Shown: in pieces, positions 19,646 to 30,182 of the stretch
Layout: each line of letters begins with the position of its first letter
Numbering within the stretch: position 1 is the first letter of the stretch
DNA from: JAAYTD01 sp964472015
GTDB taxonomy: Bacteria; Bacteroidota; Ignavibacteria; Kapaibacteriales; UBA2268
Direction of reading: 5' to 3'
DNA length: 64,000 nucleotides
Assembly (NCBI GenBank): GCA_964472015.1
Contig: CAYYIP010000010.1
Location: 1 to 64,000, forward strand
Made by a program: the position numbers and the translations under genes
The notes under the pieces: generated by a model
Told to the model about the DNA's origin: nothing
What the model saw: the letters and a program-made list of their open reading frames with translations, nothing else
The model's database searches: none

Positions 19646-20242
19646 ATGTCGTATCAACTTGAAGCAATAGAGAAACTTGTAGGTATGTTTCGTGAATTAC
19701 CTACTATTGGATACAAAACTGCACAAAGACTCGTATATTATATATTAAGACAAGATGATAGTTATATTAAAGATTTTAGTGAGGCACTTTTAAATTTAAA
19801 ACAAAGTGTAACTTTATGTTCTGTATGTTTTAATTATACAGAAAGTATACCTTGTCCTATATGTAGTTCTTCTAAACGAGATAGAACAATTATTTGTGTT
19901 GTTTCAGATCCAAATGATGTTCTTGCAATAGAGAAAACAAATGATTATAATGGATTATATCATGTATTGCATGGAGTGTTAAATCCGTTATCAAATATAA
20001 GTTACGAAGATTTAAGAATAAAAGAATTAATATATAGACTAACTAATATAAAGGAAGTTATTCTTGCTATAAATCCAAGTGTAGAAGGTGAAGTAACGAT
20101 TCAGTATCTTGCAAAGTTGATAAAACAGTTAGATGTAAAAGTAACAAGAATTGCTAGTGGTATTCCAATGGGGTCGGCTATTGAATATTCTGATGAGGCA
20201 ACTTTGGCACGTGCTTTAAATTTTAGAGTAGAATTAAAATAA
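19646..20242 (+). CDS. recR: Recombination protein RecR
   Basis: A 198-residue ring-forming protein that acts with RecO (and RecF) to load RecA at gaps. The helix-hairpin-helix region LPTIGYKTAQRLVYYIL is at 18-34, the zinc site is Cys58/Cys61/Cys70/Cys73, and the Toprim domain begins with ICVVSDPNDVLAIEKT. The C-terminal TRIASGIPMGSAIEYSDEATLARAL is typical. It is co-oriented with ybaB, 20 nt downstream. Confidence 0.96.
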   Translation: MSYQLEAIEKLVGMFRELPTIGYKTAQRLVYYILRQDDSYIKDFSEALLNLKQSVTLCSVCFNYTESIPCPICSSSKRDRTIICVVSDPNDVLAIEKTNDYNGLYHVLHGVLNPLSNISYEDLRIKELIYRLTNIKEVILAINPSVEGEVTIQYLAKLIKQLDVKVTRIASGIPMGSAIEYSDEATLARALNFRVELK

Positions 20243-20673
20243 ATCATTATTTTATGTTCTTTTTAATAATTATATTAAAATTATTTATACAACGTAGAGG
20301 TATTTATATTGTGTTTTTGTGTGTAAATAAATTTACATAAGAACTAAAATGTGGAAAATCTTTTAAATTTATACACAAATAGATATATTAAAGTAGTAAA
20401 AAAGTTGTATATTTTAATATAAAATTGTTATTTTTGTGAATAAATGTTAAGTTGTTTTATCTTAATTTTAAGACAATTTTACGATTTATAATTTATATAT
20501 AGTTTAATTTAGGATATTTGATTTTCTTTCAAAAGATTGTTTGTTTTTATACGCCAATTGCACATTAATTATAAACATAAATTTAATTAAGTAGTATATT
20601 CCTAATTAAGTTATAAAAATAAAGATGGATGATTATTATAAAATAATATTATAACATATAACGTAAATTTATT
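20243..20673. other. Candidate replication origin region (DnaA-box cluster)
   Basis: 431 bp without a gene. Within 94 bp it has three DnaA-box matches: TTTTCCACA (20350-20358, minus), TTATACACA (20369-20377, plus) and TTATTCACA (20435-20443, minus). A one-mismatch site TTACACACA lies at 20318-20326 (minus). An A/T-rich tract follows (20380-20480), suitable for unwinding. Genes from 136 to about 19 kb are mostly minus and those from 19.3 to 37.3 kb are all plus, as expected around an origin, although ftsQAZ and the later blocks do not fit. dnaA is not in the window. Confidence 0.45.
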
Positions 20674-21408
20674 ATGAATATTGAAAATTCTAAGGAAGAT
20701 TTAGAAAATGATGAAATTACGACTAATGTCGTGTCTAATAAATCTAATAAAATAAATAGTATAAATAAATTCGTTCAAAAATATAGTAAAATAATAATAA
20801 TAGTATCAATAGTTATTGTTGTTTTTGGTGGCTTAATATTTTTAATTATATCAAATAATGCTAAAAATGAAGCTAATGCTTCAAAAGCTTTAGCAAGAAT
20901 AGAACAATATTATACAAAAGGTGAATATCTTAATGCTCTAGAAGGGAATGACTCATTGCCAACGGTAAGAGGTGAAAAAGTTATTGGTCTTTTAAAAATA
21001 GTAGAAGAATATGGATCCACATCTGCAGGTGCACGAGCATCACTTTATGCAGCCGATTCTTATTTTAAGCTTGAAAATTATAAAGAAGCAAAAATATTTT
21101 ATGAAAAAGCTATTAAATCAAGTATAGATGTTATTAATGTTGGTGGTTTAGCTGGTGTTGCTGCATGTAATGAAATTTCAGGAAACTATGTAGAAGCAGC
21201 AAATGGATATTTAAAAGCAGTGGATATTATTGCTGATGATGGACAGAAAGCAAGATATATGTATTTTGCTGGTCTCTGTAATGAAAAAGCAAATAGTAAA
21301 GAAAAAGCTATTGAAATATATAGAAATATATTAGAATTAAATATACATGGCGAATTTTTTAATTTAGCAAAAGCAGGTATTGTTAGGCTAGGTTCAGAAG
21401 TAGAGTAA
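20674..21408 (+). CDS. Membrane-anchored TPR protein
   Basis: A 244-residue protein with an Asn/Ser/Glu-rich cytoplasmic N-terminus, one membrane segment (about 39-60) and a periplasmic region of tetratricopeptide-like helix pairs (about 65-240, for example ASLYAADSYFKLENYKEAKIFYEKAI and AACNEISGNYVEAANGYLKAVDII). The organisation resembles YfgM/BamD-like scaffold proteins, but no specific family can be assigned. It lies 96 nt upstream of the giant T9SS cargo gene in the same orientation, so a role in envelope protein traffic is possible but unproven. Confidence 0.75.
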   Translation: MNIENSKEDLENDEITTNVVSNKSNKINSINKFVQKYSKIIIIVSIVIVVFGGLIFLIISNNAKNEANASKALARIEQYYTKGEYLNALEGNDSLPTVRGEKVIGLLKIVEEYGSTSAGARASLYAADSYFKLENYKEAKIFYEKAIKSSIDVINVGGLAGVAACNEISGNYVEAANGYLKAVDIIADDGQKARYMYFAGLCNEKANSKEKAIEIYRNILELNIHGEFFNLAKAGIVRLGSEVE

Positions 21409-21504
21409 TTTAATTTTAATTTTATAAATTTACTTGTAAAAGTAAAAACATTTTAATTTAAGAGTATAATTATTAACAATTTATTAATATTTTTCGGAGG
21501 TAAC

Positions 21505-24500
21505 ATGAAACGATTTATTCGTTTGTGTTTTATGACTGTGGTTTTGAGTATTTTTGCTTTTAATGTAGGGCAAGCTCAAAAGCCTCAACAGTATGTGTCG
21601 GGAACTATCAAATCTGATGAGGTTATGATATTTCTTAAAGACAATTTATACGTCATAGACCAGGAACTTAATATCAAAGGAACATTGATTATAGAACCTG
21701 GAACGGAAATTTATCTATATGATAATGGACGTATAATAGTTGCTGCCGGTGGAAGACTTATAGCAGATGGATTGGCTGCTGCGGAAGCAAAAGAACCAGT
21801 TAATCCAAAAACGTTATATCCTGCTTCAGCTGGTGGTTTAGAATATGCTGATTTACGTTTTTTCCTTTATCCTTATTACGAGGGGAATAGTCCTACTGTA
21901 ACTAAAACGGCAGGAATTAAAAAACTCTCAGCAAGGGAACGTACTATTCATCCATTGAAATATAATCATATTTTCAATGTGTTATTAGATGTAACGAATA
22001 GGAAAATAGTAAATATAGTTGACCCTAATGTATGGCCAAATGATATTTTTTCAGCAAGTGCTTCAGGTGAATTTTTGAGTTATTCATATGGTCCAGATAA
22101 CAGCGATTTGGTTATTGTTCCATTTGAAACAGCTATTATGTTTATAGCTGCGAGATTAAACTTAGATCCTTATTCAAATCCTTTACTTAAAACAAGTGCA
22201 TGGAGCAGAGGTAATAATACTTCTGTTAATATAGAACCAGCAGAAATTGTATTTAAAGGACAACCACAAAATAATATGTCACGTGAATGGGGACATATTA
22301 TAGTGTTACCTGGTGCAAGAGCAGCTTTCTTCCGTAATTGTACTTTTGAAAATTTCAAAAAAGATACAACGGTTGATAGAATTGCTTATTATAATGATGA
22401 TAATAGAAATGAACTTACAAACCCAAATTTATCAGCACAAGAATTGGCAGACCTTAATAAATCATTATTAGATCTTACTAATGGTGGTGGTGGTGTTATT
22501 TCAACGTTCTCTTCAAGAACTTGGTTGCTTGATTGTGAGTTTACAAATAACTTTGCTCGTAATCGTGGTGGTGCTATTCAAATTCTTCAAGCTCCAACCA
22601 ATCTTTATTATTCAAAAATGAGGATTAAAGCAGCAGATACTGTAAATATACCTCGTTATGCAAATAATAAAAATTTGAGAGTTGTTGATCCTAATAGTGA
22701 TTCAACTTCTGTAATGGCTAGACATAGAGCTTATCCTATAATTGATAATATTGATAGTAGAAATGGAGAATATTTTAGAAACGATTTTAAGAGAGCAGCA
22801 TGGGATGATGCACGTATAGCTGGTTATTTAGGACGTTTCCGTAATTTAAGATTTAATGCTAATATGGTTCGTCTTGCAGTAACAGAACCTATGCAGGTAG
22901 GTGGTAAAACAATAGTTCAAGACAATGTTGATAAATCACCTTCTTTCCCATTACCATGGGGTAATATGGCATATGGTGGTGCTGTATATGTTGCTGGACA
23001 ACCTAATGAAGAATTTCGACAAGTTGAATTTGGTTTTGGTATAAATGATTCTATTAATATAGATGGTTACAATATTAATCCAAATGGGAAAGGTGGTATA
23101 GATTTTATTAATTTTTCAGGCAATATAGCAGAAAATTTACAAAAAAGTAAAAGTTCAAGTGGTGCAAAAGGCGGTGCAATTTATGTTGGTGCTAATACAT
23201 CATTAATAGTTGCAGGTAATTTTGAAGGTAATAGTGCTTCTGCAAAATTCTTAGTAAATGATTCGTCTTCTTATGAAAGTGGTACTAATTATGCACTTGG
23301 TGGTGCAATTTATGCTAATAATCATTCAGCAGGTCGTTTACAGATAAGAGGTGGTAGAAATAGAGATGAAGTTATAAATAATAAAGTTTCAAATAGAAAC
23401 TGGACTATATTCAAAAATAATACTGCCGGTGCAGGTGGTGCTATTTATGTTGATAATAGTGCAGATGAAATTATGTCTCCAGTTATTGGTGGTTCTGATT
23501 CAAAAGCTTTCAATAATGAATTTGGTTATCGTATTACTTTTGTTAATAACTTTGCTAAAGCAGCAGGTGGTGCTATTTATACAAAACGTAATACAAGAAT
23601 AACAGGTTCAGGTGGAAGACATACTGATTATAATTATGCGCCACAAGATATGGTTATTTTTGAAAATAACTATGCAGGTTTTGCAGGTGGTGCTTTACAT
23701 ATTGAGATACCAAAAGCCCAACAAAATATTTTAAGACCTCATTTAAGAATAGCTAATATTATTCGTGCAGAGTTTAAAAACAATATAGTTGGTAAGGATG
23801 TGAATTCTTATGTATATGATGAGATACGTGGTGGTGGTGCTATTTATACTTTAAATGCAGATTTAAACATTGTAAAAGCTGTTAAAATTGCTGAAAACAA
23901 AGTTTATAACGGTAATGGTGGTGGTATGCTTTTAGCTAATCCTTTTTCTACAAATAAACGTATGTTCTTAACTGATCTTGATAGAGTTGAATATGATGCT
24001 AATTGTTATTATGATGCAGAAGGGAAAAGACTACCGTTAGGTGTTGAACCAATTGCAATTAATTATACTTCTGTTAATGCGCCTTTTGTTTATGGTGATA
24101 ATTATTCAGCTGAAGTTGCAGCACAAGAAAATATAAAAGAAGGTATTATTGTTACAACAAGAATGCTTACTTTATTTGATAGAAATGAAGTTAATATAAT
24201 TGATAGTATTGCTAATTATCAAATAGATAAATTTGGTGCTACTCAAATGTCTAAAGGCTATGTAATGCCAGTTACTGATTTTAAAGATCAACATTGGTTT
24301 GATGAAAATACTGGTCTTTTAGCAGGTACAAGTGGTAACTTAATAAAGGTAACAAAAGTTAATAATGAATGGAAATGGGAAAATATACAAGTAGGTGATG
24401 ATTATTCTTATAATGCTATATGCTTTACTTCACCTTTAATAGGTTATTTAGGTGATAATTATGGTAATATAAAGAAAACTGAAGATGGTGGTGCTACTTG

Positions 24501-27500
24501 GAGAAATATATATGTTACCAATAGTTCAGTTGAAAGCATTAATGATATTAGTTTTATTGGTAGTAGTAAAGGTATTGCAGTTACTAAAAATGGTCATATT
24601 CTTATAACGAATGATGGTATAAATTGGACTAAATATAATGTATCTCAGTATAGTAATCATTTAGTTGCTGCTGCTTGGTCAAGTACAACAAATGGTTATG
24701 TTGTTGGAGATAAAGGAATATTATTAAAAACAACAGATGGCGGTATTACTTGGAATATGCTATCAATACCAGGTGTTAATGCTGACTTAACTAAAATATT
24801 ATTTAAGAGTTCTAATGATGGTTTTGCTATTGGTAAAGATGGTGTTTTAGCTATAACTGAAGATGGTGGTGCAACTTGGGATGTAATTACTGGTCAAATA
24901 CCTTCTAGTGTAACTTTAACAGATATTCATTTCTATGGACAGCAAGTAGGTTATTTAGCTAGTAGTACTGGCGAAATATATAAAACAACAGACGGTGGTG
25001 CAACTTGGTTACATTTAGATGTTGCTAGTGGTCGTACAATTCTTTCGACATATTTTGTTAATATGAAGACAGGTTTTACTACTGGTAACAATGCAGTTGT
25101 GAAGAAAACAACAGATGGTGGTTATACTTGGGAACTTGTTGTTCCGGCAGATGCTGCTAACGCTCATGGAAGTTTACGTTTACATGCTAATATTCCAACA
25201 ATGCCAGAAAACGGTGTTGGTCTTGGAGGTGGATTATTTATTATTGATGAACAAAAATTAGATAGAATTTATAGAACTGATAGTGTTAAATTTAATCGTG
25301 TTAGATTTACTGATAACTATGCATTCTCAGGTTCTGCTATATATTCAGATAATTATGATTTAAAACTTGTTCTTAATCGTTCTCTTGTAATTGGTAATAA
25401 AACTGATGATAGGAATGATATAGGTAGACATCAAAATGCAATTAATGGTCCTTTTAATAAAAATTTAGCTTATAACGAACAAAACTTGGCTTCAAGTGAC
25501 TTAGTTGCTGCTACTATTTATGGTGAATTGCAAGGTCCTCTTCCTAATTCAATATTTTCAACAGCTGCCAATTCAATTTATGGTAATGATGCAAGATTCT
25601 TAATTAGATTGCCTGACGCTCCTAATACTAAAGGTATTATGGCAGGTCAAAATTTCTTAGGTTCAGGTGGTACTGATACTTTAAGAGGTAACTATTGGGG
25701 TAAAACAGAAGCAAATGTTATATTAAATGTATTACATAATGTTTCTAATCATTCAGGTACTGGTTTAGGTAATTCAAAATTTGAAACATTCTTTGTTGAA
25801 TATGGGGATAATAACTATTTGCCATTCTATCATAAACAAGATGGTATAGATTTACGTAAACAAGGTCCTTTTGAATGGAATACAAGTGATTATCAAGAAG
25901 TTCATATAACTAATAAATATAATTATCAAGCAATTGACTTAGATAATCAACCAACTGATGTAACTATTGCTGCTGATTTAACTATTCCTGAAAAATATTT
26001 ATTCTCAGGAAGAATTTATGACTTATATGATAAAGGTACAGATATAAAAACAGCTGATTATACTAGACGTAGAATGGTTCCTATTGAAGATTTTGCGATT
26101 GGTAATCCTGTTATATTAAAAACTTATCAAGACGAAAACGATGTTCGTACAGTTCTTGAAAAGAAAACTAAATATGTTAAACGTTGGAAGAGAAATCCTG
26201 AATATGCAAATTCTATTTTAGCTAATGGAAATCCAGAATATCCAGAATTGTATAATATGCAAGGATTATGGAAACCAATGTATTCAAAAGAAACAGAAGG
26301 TTATGTAAAAGCTGACGGTACTATAGTTCCGGCTGATAATATTCCTAGATATTATCATCCATTAGCAATGCCATTGTATTTGGAAACACAAGTGGATTTT
26401 GATGGCGAATATGTACAATCAAATTGGGATTATAGACATCAATCTGAAACAGTATTTTTCATTATTAATGAAACTACTACTGATTACATTCGTGTAACAA
26501 TGAAACAAGTTCCAAATAAGAATGATATTTCAGTATGGGATAATGATTTATTCAGAGCAACGGTATTCTTTGTTCCTGATTCTACTAATCGTAGTGATGG
26601 ATTAGCAAGAAGAAACAGTGAAAATTTACTTAACTTAGGTTCTAATGGTACTTTCCCATTTAACTCTGATCCAGATGCTGGTGCAGGTGGTTCTGCTTCT
26701 GCTTCTCTTTTACAAAAGTTATGTCCAAGAAATGTAGGTATAGATACTGCTGCTTATAATGAAGATTTTGCTGCATTAACTGGTAGAAAGTATTTTACTG
26801 CTTCAACTCATGCTCCTAGAGATTATCAATTAGGAGGTATTGCTGATATTTATGTAAATAGAGCAAAAGATTCACAAGGCAAGATAATAAAGAAGATGCC
26901 AGATGATAATATTTTTGATAAAGTAAACGATAATAGTTATAATGCTTATTTTGCAGGTGAACGTTTTGGTACTTTACCTGTTAATAAAGGTGATGTTATT
27001 CGTGTTGTATCAAGAAATGTTCTTTGGAAAGAAGGTGTTGAAAAAGCTTATGATGGTGGATTAGTATTTATAATTACTGATGGCCCAGAGCCTCCAGTAT
27101 TTACAGGTGATGTTGTTACATTAAGTACTGATTATCTTAATCCTTATATGAAAGGTGTTGATGGTTCTTTCCCGCCAATTTATAATAAGATTCGCCCTGA
27201 TATGAGTGGTGCTATTGGTGATACTGCAGTTTATAAACCAGAATTATTAAACAAAGTATTTGTACAAACTGATAGAAATTATCCTGCAGTAGAAGGAACT
27301 TATTCAAATAAAGACTTACCTAATAATGTAAGAGGTACTGATAGCATTTTAACAATAACTGCTATTGATAGAAATGGATTCTATGATCCACGTGTTGAAT
27401 TCTGGAAAGATAAATATACTGATCTTTCTTATACTTGGAGTGTTGGTAGTAATTCTGGGTTGAAGTATTGGTTAATGGCGGATACAATCAAAGCTAATAA

Positions 27501-30099
27501 TCCTACACGAGATGGTGCAAGAGGTTACATTGTTTTGAAAGGTTTACCTATAAATCCATACATTGTACCGGGCGGAGAACCAGTTAGAGTTGCTGCATTT
27601 AATTATCCTCCGGGTATATTAATGATAGATTCTATGAAAGCTGCTGGTATGGGTGAAGATGTAATTTCAAGATATTATCAAACATTCCCTAAATATTTCA
27701 ATACGCCATTCTATTATGGTGCAAATGCAGACAATCCAAGTGGTGATACTTTAGCAAGATTCTTGCAACAAGATACTTTAGGATTTGGGCTTGATAGATT
27801 TAGAACAGTAGCAGATGACATTTATATTTTTGTTATGGATAGTTTGCCACGTTTTATTGCTTATGATGTTACAGGTGGTGCTATGCCAGAAACATTTACT
27901 ATAAAAGAAGATTTCAATAAAAATACCACTGTTGATGTTAATTATGAATGGACTAAATTCCAAGCAGGTATAAATGCAGATGGCAAGGTTATTGCAAATC
28001 TAACAGATAAATTAAGATTTAAAGTTGATATTAATACAGATGATGAATTGCAAGATGCAACCGCTGAAGAAAAAGGTTGGGATTTCCGTTTTGGACGTAC
28101 AGCTTATTCTTTTGCTAACTTAGCAAATAACGGTGGTGAAATTGTTATTGTGGATACATTAACTAATAAAACAGGTGTTAATATTATTTCTCAAATGAAA
28201 CCTATTTGGATGTCAAATAATTACTTTATGACTTACGATGATTATCGAGTAGCTGATCCTAGTTTAGTTGATTTCCAAGTAAGAGGTCAAATGAATATAA
28301 GAATTGACAGACGTGAAGCACTTGATTTATTGAAGTATGAAGTGTTAAATAGTCCAGATAGAGAGGTTTATAATACAGATACCGTATTTTGTTTGGTTGC
28401 AAATGATGGTCATGGAGGACTTTCTACAAAACTTTATGATGTTTATATTAACTTCCAACCAACAATTGTTACTGAGACATTGCCAGAAGCAACAGAAACA
28501 ATTGATTATAATCCAAGCCTATTAGATACTGTAGGTGCGAGAATAGCAATTTATGATCCTAATGCAGATCAAAAACATGAATTTGAATTATTATATCCAG
28601 GTGTTCCAGTAGCATTAAATGAAGGTTCTGATATATTATATATTGATCCATTCTTTAAAGATGAAATGACTCCAATAAATCTTTCTTCAATGAAAACTAC
28701 TCCTACTTGGTTAAAGATAGACAAAGAAAGTGGTATTCTATATGGGAAACCAGACTTAGTTAAGGACTTAAACAATAAAGAAGTTACAGTTACAGTTTTA
28801 GTTAGAGATGAAGATGGATTATTTGCAATTAAGCAATTAAAATTACTTGTTAATACTAAGAATGTACAACCTTCAATTGCTGTAGCTCCTATACTTGATT
28901 GTCTTGTTTCAGGACAAGATATTAATGAAGATGTTATTGTTTATGATAGAGATCTCTTAAGAGATGGTGATGCTTCTAAATTAGAAACACTTACTTTAAC
29001 AGTAGAGTATCCTACTTCTTTAACAATAGTTCCAAGTACAATTACTGGTCCATTAACTTCTGATTCTGTTGTTGTTAAATTAACTAGCAATGGTCCATTT
29101 ACTTTTGATCCAGCAGATGTCATTGACGGTAGAATAGATGTTGCTATTAAAGTTGTTGATAAAGCTGGTGCTTCTGCAACCTTAGTATTCAAAATAAGAG
29201 TATCTGATGATGTAGACTTCTTATCAAATGTTATAGTTATTAATGCTAGAAATTCTTCTAAGATATTAAGTTGGGGTACTGCTAGAAATGCAACAACAGG
29301 TGATGGTTTAGATGGTCAAGCAGTTGGTAGATTAGATGAAAACTATTGTGAAATAGAAATTCCTCATATACCACCTCAAGACGTATTTGATGCAAGATGG
29401 GCTATAACTTATACAAATGGTACATATAGAAATATATTCCCAACTGCAAAAGCAGGAACAGTTCAAACATTACATAGATATAAAGGTGTTTTCCAACCAG
29501 GAGGTGAAACAGGACAAACTTCTGCGTTCTATCCTATTATTTTGAGATGGGATCCATCAACAGTACCTGCAATAGGTGCTTCAAATAATCAACAAGGTTC
29601 TACTTGGAGAATTATTGATGGAGGTACAAATGGTAACTATTTCTCAGTTAATATGAATGATGTAGATTCTAGAAATATAAGTTCTGTTGCTCAATTCAAA
29701 GAAAATACTGATGGAACTGTTGAAATAATTATTACAGATAATAGAATTACATCTTTCCATATTACTCATGATTGGTATTCTGGAATTAATAATAATGTTG
29801 GTAATGGTATTACTACAACAGCTATCAACGCTATTTCGCCAAATCCAGCAGGTGTAAATCAAGATAAAATAACAATTGATTTTGATGTTGAGAAAGCAGG
29901 TAATGTTTACATTGAGATATTTAATGAGTTGGGTGAAAAAATAGCTACTGTTGTTGATGATTATTTCAATGCAGGACACTATGATGTAGCATTTACATTA
30001 CGTGATTTGAAAGGTACAAAACTTTCTAGTGGTGCATACAGTGTAAGATTAACTTCAGGTATGACTACAAGTACAAAGCAACTAATTGTATTAAACTAA
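21505..30099 (+). CDS. Giant T9SS-secreted beta-helix / beta-propeller protein
   Basis: A 2864-residue exported protein. Signal peptide about 1-24 (cleaved after GQA). Residues about 350-790 carry repeated GGAIY/GGAVY segments alternating with F(E/K)NN, the polymorphic-outer-membrane-protein type of right-handed beta-helix. Residues about 925-1215 hold six ~42-residue repeats of the form TxDGGxTW, a YCF48/BNR-like propeller. Helix-like GGGLF and FTDNYAFSGSAIY segments resume at about 1238-1300. Later parts include an Ig/cadherin-like module with TPTWLKIDKESGILYGKP (about 2395). The C-terminal ~92 residues (2773-2864) form a T9SS type A sorting domain ending TKQLIVLN. A strong GGAGGT Shine-Dalgarno precedes the ATG. 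Likely a surface adhesin or structural protein; its ligand is unknown. Confidence 0.85.
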   Translation: MKRFIRLCFMTVVLSIFAFNVGQAQKPQQYVSGTIKSDEVMIFLKDNLYVIDQELNIKGTLIIEPGTEIYLYDNGRIIVAAGGRLIADGLAAAEAKEPVNPKTLYPASAGGLEYADLRFFLYPYYEGNSPTVTKTAGIKKLSARERTIHPLKYNHIFNVLLDVTNRKIVNIVDPNVWPNDIFSASASGEFLSYSYGPDNSDLVIVPFETAIMFIAARLNLDPYSNPLLKTSAWSRGNNTSVNIEPAEIVFKGQPQNNMSREWGHIIVLPGARAAFFRNCTFENFKKDTTVDRIAYYNDDNRNELTNPNLSAQELADLNKSLLDLTNGGGGVISTFSSRTWLLDCEFTNNFARNRGGAIQILQAPTNLYYSKMRIKAADTVNIPRYANNKNLRVVDPNSDSTSVMARHRAYPIIDNIDSRNGEYFRNDFKRAAWDDARIAGYLGRFRNLRFNANMVRLAVTEPMQVGGKTIVQDNVDKSPSFPLPWGNMAYGGAVYVAGQPNEEFRQVEFGFGINDSINIDGYNINPNGKGGIDFINFSGNIAENLQKSKSSSGAKGGAIYVGANTSLIVAGNFEGNSASAKFLVNDSSSYESGTNYALGGAIYANNHSAGRLQIRGGRNRDEVINNKVSNRNWTIFKNNTAGAGGAIYVDNSADEIMSPVIGGSDSKAFNNEFGYRITFVNNFAKAAGGAIYTKRNTRITGSGGRHTDYNYAPQDMVIFENNYAGFAGGALHIEIPKAQQNILRPHLRIANIIRAEFKNNIVGKDVNSYVYDEIRGGGAIYTLNADLNIVKAVKIAENKVYNGNGGGMLLANPFSTNKRMFLTDLDRVEYDANCYYDAEGKRLPLGVEPIAINYTSVNAPFVYGDNYSAEVAAQENIKEGIIVTTRMLTLFDRNEVNIIDSIANYQIDKFGATQMSKGYVMPVTDFKDQHWFDENTGLLAGTSGNLIKVTKVNNEWKWENIQVGDDYSYNAICFTSPLIGYLGDNYGNIKKTEDGGATWRNIYVTNSSVESINDISFIGSSKGIAVTKNGHILITNDGINWTKYNVSQYSNHLVAAAWSSTTNGYVVGDKGILLKTTDGGITWNMLSIPGVNADLTKILFKSSNDGFAIGKDGVLAITEDGGATWDVITGQIPSSVTLTDIHFYGQQVGYLASSTGEIYKTTDGGATWLHLDVASGRTILSTYFVNMKTGFTTGNNAVVKKTTDGGYTWELVVPADAANAHGSLRLHANIPTMPENGVGLGGGLFIIDEQKLDRIYRTDSVKFNRVRFTDNYAFSGSAIYSDNYDLKLVLNRSLVIGNKTDDRNDIGRHQNAINGPFNKNLAYNEQNLASSDLVAATIYGELQGPLPNSIFSTAANSIYGNDARFLIRLPDAPNTKGIMAGQNFLGSGGTDTLRGNYWGKTEANVILNVLHNVSNHSGTGLGNSKFETFFVEYGDNNYLPFYHKQDGIDLRKQGPFEWNTSDYQEVHITNKYNYQAIDLDNQPTDVTIAADLTIPEKYLFSGRIYDLYDKGTDIKTADYTRRRMVPIEDFAIGNPVILKTYQDENDVRTVLEKKTKYVKRWKRNPEYANSILANGNPEYPELYNMQGLWKPMYSKETEGYVKADGTIVPADNIPRYYHPLAMPLYLETQVDFDGEYVQSNWDYRHQSETVFFIINETTTDYIRVTMKQVPNKNDISVWDNDLFRATVFFVPDSTNRSDGLARRNSENLLNLGSNGTFPFNSDPDAGAGGSASASLLQKLCPRNVGIDTAAYNEDFAALTGRKYFTASTHAPRDYQLGGIADIYVNRAKDSQGKIIKKMPDDNIFDKVNDNSYNAYFAGERFGTLPVNKGDVIRVVSRNVLWKEGVEKAYDGGLVFIITDGPEPPVFTGDVVTLSTDYLNPYMKGVDGSFPPIYNKIRPDMSGAIGDTAVYKPELLNKVFVQTDRNYPAVEGTYSNKDLPNNVRGTDSILTITAIDRNGFYDPRVEFWKDKYTDLSYTWSVGSNSGLKYWLMADTIKANNPTRDGARGYIVLKGLPINPYIVPGGEPVRVAAFNYPPGILMIDSMKAAGMGEDVISRYYQTFPKYFNTPFYYGANADNPSGDTLARFLQQDTLGFGLDRFRTVADDIYIFVMDSLPRFIAYDVTGGAMPETFTIKEDFNKNTTVDVNYEWTKFQAGINADGKVIANLTDKLRFKVDINTDDELQDATAEEKGWDFRFGRTAYSFANLANNGGEIVIVDTLTNKTGVNIISQMKPIWMSNNYFMTYDDYRVADPSLVDFQVRGQMNIRIDRREALDLLKYEVLNSPDREVYNTDTVFCLVANDGHGGLSTKLYDVYINFQPTIVTETLPEATETIDYNPSLLDTVGARIAIYDPNADQKHEFELLYPGVPVALNEGSDILYIDPFFKDEMTPINLSSMKTTPTWLKIDKESGILYGKPDLVKDLNNKEVTVTVLVRDEDGLFAIKQLKLLVNTKNVQPSIAVAPILDCLVSGQDINEDVIVYDRDLLRDGDASKLETLTLTVEYPTSLTIVPSTITGPLTSDSVVVKLTSNGPFTFDPADVIDGRIDVAIKVVDKAGASATLVFKIRVSDDVDFLSNVIVINARNSSKILSWGTARNATTGDGLDGQAVGRLDENYCEIEIPHIPPQDVFDARWAITYTNGTYRNIFPTAKAGTVQTLHRYKGVFQPGGETGQTSAFYPIILRWDPSTVPAIGASNNQQGSTWRIIDGGTNGNYFSVNMNDVDSRNISSVAQFKENTDGTVEIIITDNRITSFHITHDWYSGINNNVGNGITTTAINAISPNPAGVNQDKITIDFDVEKAGNVYIEIFNELGEKIATVVDDYFNAGHYDVAFTLRDLKGTKLSSGAYSVRLTSGMTTSTKQLIVLN

Positions 30100-30111
30100 T
30101 TTGATTTTAAT

Positions 30112-30140
30112 AACTGGTGCTTAAATAAAAAGCACCAGTT
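30112..30140 (+). terminator. Hairpin between the first two T9SS cargo genes
   Basis: Perfect 11-bp arms AACTGGTGCTT and AAGCACCAGTT with loop AAATAAA lie 12 nt past the stop of the giant gene. There is no T-run after it. It may be a partial terminator or an mRNA-stabilising hairpin that sets different levels for the two genes. Confidence 0.55.
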
Positions 30141-30182
30141 TATAAAATAAAAAACATTTTATAATAAATGGAGAAATTAAAA

